Of a DNA stretch of 64,000 nucleotides, positions 59,091 to 64,000 are shown one piece after another. The position numbers and the translations under genes are program-made. The notes under the pieces are model-generated. The model saw nothing but the letters and a program-made list of their open reading frames with translations. It did not search any database and had not been told where the DNA came from. Position 1 is the stretch's first letter. Each line of letters starts with the position of its first letter. Origin of the DNA: Acidobacteriota bacterium (lineage in GTDB: Bacteria > Acidobacteriota > Vicinamibacteria > Marinacidobacterales > Marinacidobacteraceae); NCBI GenBank assembly GCA_022822745.1, contig JAJEAO010000088.1, positions 1 to 64,000 on the forward strand, in the 5' to 3' direction.

Positions 59091-59369
59091 CTACTCGCCC
59101 GGATCGGCGGGGACCGCGTCGGCTGCGGAGGACGCCCGCTTGAGCAGACTCCTCACCGTGGCCGTCGGCTGCGCTCCCTGCCCCATCCAGTACCGGGCCC
59201 GCTCGGAATTCACCGACAGGCGGCCCTCGGCATCCTTGGGCAGGCGGGGGTGGTAATGCCCGACGGTCTCGACGATGCGGCCCACGCGGCCACAGGCGGT
59301 GTCCGAGACGACGACGCGGAAATGCGCGTCCCGCTTCCGGCCGGTGCGGGAGAGTCGGATGTTCAGCAT
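59091..59369 (-). CDS. rpsP: Ribosomal protein bS16
   Basis: Small-subunit assembly protein. It has 92 aa: MLNIRLSRTGRKRDAHFRVVVSD, then GRIVETVGHYHPR and SERARYWMGQGAQPTATVRSLLK. First gene of the rpsP-rimM-trmD-rplS operon. 96 bases separate it from rimM. Confidence 0.96.
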   Translation of the reverse strand: MLNIRLSRTGRKRDAHFRVVVSDTACGRVGRIVETVGHYHPRLPKDAEGRLSVNSERARYWMGQGAQPTATVRSLLKRASSAADAVPADPGE

Positions 59370-59429
59370 GGGGGAGCGACGGTTCCGGGACCGCCCGGTC
59401 GGGGCGGCGCGGCGATCCGCGAGAGGGGG

Positions 59430-59435
59430 AGTCTA
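59430..59435 (-). promoter_or_regulatory. Possible -10 element for the rpsP operon
   Basis: TAGACT on the minus strand, about 60 bases before the rpsP ATG, in the 236-base gap after era. No clear -35 element is visible. Confidence 0.3.
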
Positions 59436-59546
59436 ACCGGGATCTCCCGTGGTGGCTACTGTTCCGCGCGAGGTTCAAACGGAGACGCTGCCGTGCGAAG
59501 CCTGGCGGGCGGCGCGGGTCCGCGCTCCGGATGCGACCGACTGCTC

Positions 59547-59567
59547 CTCTCCGGACGCGGGGTCCGG
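59547..59567 (-). terminator. Hairpin downstream of era, possible terminator
   Basis: CTCCGGAC (59547-59554) and GTCCGGAG (59560-59567) pair perfectly around a 5-base loop. It lies 39 bases after the era stop. There is no T run, so it may stabilise the 3' end or act with Rho. Confidence 0.3.
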
Positions 59568-59605
59568 AGAATCCGGGGAATCCGACGGGGACGGCTGCTG
59601 CCGGG

Positions 59606-60595
59606 TCAGGCGTCGAGTCCCAGATCGCGGAGGATGCCGGGATTGTCCCGCCACCGGCGCCGGACCTTGACCTGGAGCCCGAGGAAGACCCGCCGCCGGA
59701 GACGCTTCTCGAGCGCCCGCCGCGCCTCGGTACCGATTCTCTTCAGCATCCGACCGCGGCGGCCGATCACGATGCCGCGCTGGGAATCGCGGTCGAGCAG
59801 CACGGAGGCCTCGACGCGGACCAGGTCGCGGGAGTCGTCGTATTCCTCGATCCGGACCGCGGCGGCGTGAGGAACCTCCTGCCGCAGATTCCGGAGCATC
59901 CGCTCGCGGACCAGCTCGGAGGCGAAGAACGCCTCGGGAAGGTCGGTGATCTGCCCTTCCTCGTAGAGCGGCGGGCTGAACGGGAGGCTGCGGCGAAGGA
60001 CCTCCACGAGCGGCGCGGCCCCTCCGACCCCCTCCCCCGACGCGATGCCTGCCCCTGTCCTGACGCCCGACGCTATGCCGGCTCCGGTCCGGGCCGAGAA
60101 GACGACGACCTCCCCGGCCTCGCGGGCGCGGTAGATCGCCGCCAGCTCCGAGATCCGCCGGGGCGACGCCACGTCCGCCTTGTTCAGGCCGATGACCCGG
60201 GGCCCGGGGAAACGCGCCACCCGGCGCAGCAGACCGGAGGAGGCGTCGGAAAAGGGAAGCGCGGCGTCCACCACCGCGAGCGCCACGTCGGCGCCCCCCA
60301 GACTCTCTCCCACGGCTCGCATCATGGCGTGTCCCAGCCGGGTCTTCGGGCGATGGACCCCGGGGGTGTCGAGGAGCACGATCTCCACGCCCGGCCGGCG
60401 GGCGATGCCGAGGATGCGGCGGCGAGTCGTCTGGGGCTTCCCGGTGACGATCGCGAGTCGGCGTCCCACGAGGCGGTTCAGGAGCGTGGACTTGCCCGCT
60501 CCCGGGAGGCCGACGATGGCGACGAAGCCGGCCCGATGGGCGGCGGGGCCTTCGGCGACCGGATCCGGCGCCGGTCGGGCCGCCGCGGCGCTCAA
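59606..60595 (-). CDS. era: GTPase Era
   Basis: Ribosome-associated GTPase needed for 30S maturation. It has 329 aa with a TTG start overlapping the CorC-like gene stop (TTGA). G motifs: GLPGAGKSTLLNRL, QTTRRR (G2), LLDTPGVHRPK (G3) and LNKADV (G4). The KH domain has VEASVLLDRDSQRGIVIGRRGRMLKRIGTEAR. A 10-residue unit, RTGAGIASG plus one residue, occurs twice in a row around residue 167-187 in the G5 region (FSARTGAG), coming from a 30-base duplication at about 60036-60095. This insertion is not part of typical Era. Confidence 0.95.
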   Translation of the reverse strand: MSAAAARPAPDPVAEGPAAHRAGFVAIVGLPGAGKSTLLNRLVGRRLAIVTGKPQTTRRRILGIARRPGVEIVLLDTPGVHRPKTRLGHAMMRAVGESLGGADVALAVVDAALPFSDASSGLLRRVARFPGPRVIGLNKADVASPRRISELAAIYRAREAGEVVVFSARTGAGIASGVRTGAGIASGEGVGGAAPLVEVLRRSLPFSPPLYEEGQITDLPEAFFASELVRERMLRNLRQEVPHAAAVRIEEYDDSRDLVRVEASVLLDRDSQRGIVIGRRGRMLKRIGTEARRALEKRLRRRVFLGLQVKVRRRWRDNPGILRDLGLDA

Positions 60596-61827
60596 TCGGA
60601 CCCTTCGGGCAGGAGCGCGATCCGGACCCGGAACACCCGCCGCTCATCCGCCTCGAGGACCTCGATCGAGAGGCCGTGCCGCCGGAGCGTCTCGCCCGCC
60701 GCCGGAATGCGCCCCCACGCCGCCAGCACGAAGCCGGAGACCGTGTCGAAGGAGGCCCCGTGGAGCGAGTCGGGGAACGGAATTCCGGTGGAGCGCGCGA
60801 CCTCGTCCAGCTCGGCGGCCCCGCGCACCAGGTAGGCCCCGTCCGGTTCCGAGACGAGGTCCACCTCCGCCGGGGAGTCGTCCTCGTGAACCTCCCCGAC
60901 GACTTCCTCGGAGATGTCGCGCAGGGTCACGATGCCGGACACGCTGGCGTGCTCGTCCACGACCACCGCAAAGGTCTGGCGAGAGGACCGGAACTCGCGC
61001 AGGAGGTCGTCCACCCGCTTCGTCTCGGGCACGACCGGCGCCGGCCGGGCCAGCGAGGCGATCTCTTCCGGGCCGGAGGCGCCGTCGAAGAGATCCACGC
61101 AGTCGAGGACCCCGAGAACCAGATCGCCGGATCCGAACACCGGAATCCGGTGGTGGCGGCTTCCGGTGACGGCGGCGCGGGCCTCGGCCCGGGTCGCGTC
61201 CGCGCCCAGCGAGACGACCTGCGGGCGCGGCGTCATGACCTCGCGCACCAGCGTGTCGTCCAGCTCCAGCACCCCGCGCACCATCTCGGCCTCCTCCCGC
61301 TCGAGGATCCCTTCCTCGGCGCCGGTCTCGAGGAAGGCTGCGACCTCCTCGTTCGTGGCGTCGTCGTCGGGCTCCGGGGTGAGCGGGAAGACCCGGCGGA
61401 GCCACCGGAGCAGCGGTTCGGCGACCGGGCGGGACATTCGCTCCCAGCGCCGGAACCAGGGCAGGAGCCGCACCAGCACATCCTCGGGATCCCGGAGCAG
61501 CGCCGCCGACGGGATGACCTCGCGGAGCGCGAACCACGCGGCGGCGACGGCGAGGGCCGCGGGAAGGAGCGGCGCTCCGGAGAGCGCGCCGGCTCCGTCG
61601 AGGGCAAACGCCGCCACCACCGCGCCGCAGACGAGCCCGCCCCGGGCCGGGATCAGGACGGCCAGCGGATCGGCGAGGCGCTCCCGGTGGGCCCGAGCCT
61701 CCTCGCCCCGATCCCCCATCGCCCGGACCGCGATCGGACTCGAAGCGAAGAACGCGATCTCGAACAGCGCCGACAGCACGACGAGAGCCCCGGCGACGAG
61801 CAGCAGGGCCACCCAGACCGCGGTCAC
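60592..61827 (-). CDS. CNNM/CorC-type transporter-associated protein with CBS pair
   Basis: Hemolysin C/CorC family membrane protein linked to Mg/Co efflux. It has 411 aa with a GTG start. It has an N-terminal DUF21-like membrane region with about 3-4 helices (VWVALLLVAGALVVLSALFEIAFF), then a CBS pair (VREVMTPRPQVVSLGADATRAEARAAV, and VDDLLREFRSSRQTFAVVVDEHASVSGIVTLRDISEEVVGEV) and the CorC/HlyC C-terminal domain (FDTVSGFVLAAWGRIPAAGE). It lies between ybeY and era with overlaps at both ends, the usual order for this cluster. Confidence 0.92.
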   Translation of the reverse strand: MTAVWVALLLVAGALVVLSALFEIAFFASSPIAVRAMGDRGEEARAHRERLADPLAVLIPARGGLVCGAVVAAFALDGAGALSGAPLLPAALAVAAAWFALREVIPSAALLRDPEDVLVRLLPWFRRWERMSRPVAEPLLRWLRRVFPLTPEPDDDATNEEVAAFLETGAEEGILEREEAEMVRGVLELDDTLVREVMTPRPQVVSLGADATRAEARAAVTGSRHHRIPVFGSGDLVLGVLDCVDLFDGASGPEEIASLARPAPVVPETKRVDDLLREFRSSRQTFAVVVDEHASVSGIVTLRDISEEVVGEVHEDDSPAEVDLVSEPDGAYLVRGAAELDEVARSTGIPFPDSLHGASFDTVSGFVLAAWGRIPAAGETLRRHGLSIEVLEADERRVFRVRIALLPEGSD

Positions 61828-62312
61828 GGGGCGCCCCCGGACCGGACCGGGAGGCCGTGGCGCTTCCGGAGCAGGGCCTCCAGCCGGTGCATCTCTCCGC
61901 GGTCCCGCTCGTGGTCCCAGCCGAACAGGTGGAGGAGGCCGTGAAGCGAGAGGACGCGCAGCTCGGTTTCGAGGCTGCAGCCTGCCTCCCCGGCCTGACG
62001 GGCGGCGGTGTCGGCGGCGATGGCCATGTCCCCGAGGTAGGGATCGCTGCCCGGCGCCTCGGGTGGATCCGCCGGGAACGCCAGCACGTCGGTCGCGCGG
62101 TCGAAGCCGCGGAACGTCCGGTTCAGCTCGCGCATCTCCCGATCGGAAACGATCCGCAGCGTCGCGCCGCGCGGATCCCCCGGGGCCACATCGTCCGCGA
62201 TGCGGGAGAGGAAGCGGGCGAGCCCGGCGGAATCCACCGGAAGGCCCCGCTGCCGGTTCTGGACCTCGAAGCGGGAGGGTTCGGGAGGAGGGCCGCCCTC
62301 GGACTCATCCAC
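61824..62312 (-). CDS. ybeY: Endoribonuclease YbeY
   Basis: Zn-dependent RNase for 16S rRNA 3' maturation and quality control. It has 162 aa with a GTG start. The signature HGLLHLFGWDHERD gives the three metal-binding His residues, and RELNRTFRGFDRATDVLAFP is the other family mark. It overlaps the 7TM-HD gene by 8 bases. Confidence 0.95.
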   Translation of the reverse strand: MDESEGGPPPEPSRFEVQNRQRGLPVDSAGLARFLSRIADDVAPGDPRGATLRIVSDREMRELNRTFRGFDRATDVLAFPADPPEAPGSDPYLGDMAIAADTAARQAGEAGCSLETELRVLSLHGLLHLFGWDHERDRGEMHRLEALLRKRHGLPVRSGGAP

Positions 62313-64000
62313 CGCGCGGTCTCCCGAAGTCGAATCCGGGGTACGACAGGCGCTTGTGGTGGATGCTGAGCAGCGTCGAGAGCAGGCTGTGGCGGATCCG
62401 GTTCATGTCGCGCAGGGTGATGTCGCATTCCACGAGCTGGCCGTCCTCCACGACGGACTCGAGGATGCGGTCCACGACCCGTTCGAACTTCTCCCGGGTG
62501 GGCTCCTCCACGCTGCGGGCGGCCGCCTCCACGCTGTCCGCGATCATGATGATGGCGGCTTCGCGCGTCTGCGGCCGCGGCCCGTTGTACCGATACGCGT
62601 CCTCGTCCACCGTCTCGCCCCGGGCCTCCGCCGCTTTCCGCGCCTTCTCGTAGAAGAAGCGAATCAGCCGCGTTCCGTGATGCTGCGGGATGATGTCGAG
62701 GACGTCCTTGGGAAGCCCCAGGTTCCGGCCGGTCCGGATCCCCTCGGTCACGTGCCCGCGGATGATGGCCGCGCTCTGCACCGGGAGCAGCTCGTCGTGG
62801 GGGCTGCCGCCGCGGAAGTTCTCCACGAAGTAGTTCGACCGGCTCAACTTGCCGATGTCGTGGTAGAGGGCGGCGGCGGCGCAGTACGTGGAGTTGGCCC
62901 CCACCGCGTCGGCGGCCTCCTCCGAAAGGAGGCCGACGAGCACGCTGTGCTGGTAGGTCCCGGGGGCGCGAAGAGCGAGCTGGCGCAGCACCGGGTTGTC
63001 CCGCCGGGCGAGCTCCATGAGCCGCTGCTCGCTGGTGCGCTCGAAGACGAGTTCGAACAGCGGAAGCAGGACGGTCACCACCGGCGTCGCGAGCAGCCCT
63101 CCCGCGAAGGCGCTCCCGGCCTCGAGGACGACGCGGGTGAGTCCCCCGTCGCCGCCCCGGATGAGCGTCAGCGCCACGATCACCCCCGCCCCCACGAACC
63201 CGATCCGGGCGCCCACCCGGAGCAGATGCGCCCTCCGCTCCGAGTGGAAGTAGAAGACGATGCCGGCGCAACCGGTGAGCAGCGCGAACAGCCCGAGCTC
63301 CAGGTCCCCGGTCATGACGGTCAGGGCGACGGCGAAGAGCGTGTGCGTCGCGAGCGCCGAGGCCTGGTTCTCGAGCGCCGAGGTCAGGAGAGCCACGGAC
63401 GCCACCGGCACCGCCCAGACATAGACCCCCGGATCGGAAAACGGCTCGGCCACGAGTTGCGCCGCCACCGCCCGGCCGAGGAACCCCGCCCCCCGGTTCG
63501 CCACCAGATGGATCAGGATCGCGGCGCCGGCGAGGGCGAAGGCGTGGGCCTGCCATCGCGGCTCCTCGCGCGCCGGCGCCAGGAGAATCCCCAGCAGGAT
63601 CGCGAGGAGGAGCGAGAACGCCATGGCGCCGAGCCCCGCCCAGGCGGAAGCCCCGTCGGAGGGGGCGCGCATCGCCTGCAGCAGGTGCCCCGCCAGCGGA
63701 GTCACCTCGTCGCCGGCCCGGACGATCGTGCGGCCGCGGCGCACCTGGATCACGACCGGATCCACCGCTTCCTCGGCGGCGCTGCGGAGATGGGTGGTCT
63801 CGACCTCGTTGCGCAGGAGCGTGGGTCGCACCAGGGTCGCCGCCAGCGCGGCGAGGGCGCGCCGGCGGGGCGTGTCGAGTTCCGAGATCGCGAGGATCTG
63901 GAGTTCCACGGCGCGGCGGGCCTCTTCGAGCGAGAGGACGTTCGAGAAATCGGCGATGACGGTCGAGCCGCCGCCCTGCGGATCGCGTCGCTGGATCTGC
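62305..64000 (-). CDS. 7TM-HD family phosphohydrolase (5' end beyond window)
   Basis: Membrane-anchored HD-domain protein of the 7TMR-HDED/PgpH family, whose known members degrade cyclic di-AMP. At least 565 residues are visible. The N-terminal visible part belongs to the extracytoplasmic domain, followed by seven membrane helices from about 63660 to 63100. The HD domain shows YQHSVLVGLL, AAALYHDIGKLSRSNYFVENF, IIRGHVTEGI and IIPQHHGTRLIRFFY with the metal ligands. The frame stays open to base 64000, so the start lies outside. It precedes ybeY, as is usual. Confidence 0.9.
   Translation of the reverse strand, partial: QIQRRDPQGGGSTVIADFSNVLSLEEARRAVELQILAISELDTPRRRALAALAATLVRPTLLRNEVETTHLRSAAEEAVDPVVIQVRRGRTIVRAGDEVTPLAGHLLQAMRAPSDGASAWAGLGAMAFSLLLAILLGILLAPAREEPRWQAHAFALAGAAILIHLVANRGAGFLGRAVAAQLVAEPFSDPGVYVWAVPVASVALLTSALENQASALATHTLFAVALTVMTGDLELGLFALLTGCAGIVFYFHSERRAHLLRVGARIGFVGAGVIVALTLIRGGDGGLTRVVLEAGSAFAGGLLATPVVTVLLPLFELVFERTSEQRLMELARRDNPVLRQLALRAPGTYQHSVLVGLLSEEAADAVGANSTYCAAAALYHDIGKLSRSNYFVENFRGGSPHDELLPVQSAAIIRGHVTEGIRTGRNLGLPKDVLDIIPQHHGTRLIRFFYEKARKAAEARGETVDEDAYRYNGPRPQTREAAIIMIADSVEAAARSVEEPTREKFERVVDRILESVVEDGQLVECDITLRDMNRIRHSLLSTLLSIHHKRLSYPGFDFGRPRGG

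Overview
The window is very GC-rich, densely packed bacterial chromosome with many GTG/TTG starts and many 4-base ATGA/GTGA/TTGA gene overlaps. Exported lipoproteins, a LolA-like carrier, a secretin, Mpl and LD-carboxypeptidase point to a diderm. The lifestyle genes (NHL lipoprotein, D-aminoacylase lipoprotein, NDP-forming acyl-CoA synthetase, RidA lipoprotein) would fit Gemmatimonadota or a neighbouring uncultured phylum, but no rRNA is present and this placement is inference.

Layout. 0-2.7 kb: Na+/solute symporter and D-Ala-D-Ala ligase. 2.9-10.0 kb: a tightly coupled nurA-herA-sbcD-sbcC operon, the bacterial counterpart of the archaeal NurA-HerA-Mre11-Rad50 end-resection set. 10.1-16.7 kb: catabolic and exported genes and a 54-aa CxxC protein. 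16.9-24.5 kb (minus strand): a type I restriction-modification operon whose hsdM carries a frameshift and runs without a stop into a PIN nuclease domain. It is followed by two paralogous antitoxin-like small genes, hsdS and hsdR. 24.6-26.9 kb: tyrA (chorismate mutase/prephenate dehydrogenase) and an orphan polyamine-type binding lipoprotein. 27.0-37.75 kb: a three-gene module (NERD-pseudokinase-NTPase, an unknown protein, and a 1701-aa protein ending in a HerA-like ATPase) that resembles MAD6-MAD7-MAD8 of the methylation-associated defence system and, more distantly, DptFGH. 37.9-46.9 kb: aromatic amino acid operon trpE-trpG-DAHP synthase-aroB-aroA-aroKDE-aroC. The shikimate kinase, dehydroquinase and shikimate dehydrogenase are one polypeptide, trpG has an in-frame TAA, and the gene order aroB-aroA-aroK-aroD-aroE equals the domain order of the fungal AROM protein. 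47.0-49.9 kb: tRNA-Ala(CGC), a LolA-like protein and a secretin. 50.0-56.6 kb (minus): mpl, ldcA, an FHA protein, a PEGA/PDZ protein and a TPR/propeller protein. 56.6-64 kb (minus): thiE-like, rplS, trmD, rimM, rpsP, era, corC-like, ybeY and a 7TM-HD protein running off the end.

How it fits together. Two DNA-defence or repair blocks (NurA-HerA-SbcCD; type I RM plus PIN/antitoxin plus MAD6-8-like) lie among housekeeping genes, and the second sits around tyrA and directly before trpE. An intergenic repeat family (four copies seen) sits just downstream of stop codons, always in the orientation of the gene it follows. Several genes have a TANNNT hexamer 8-10 bases before the start codon, which suggests leaderless or nearly leaderless transcripts. 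No stretch longer than 300 bases lacks a feature. The 250 bases at 2651-2900 and the 179 bases at 49862-50038 show nothing convincing.
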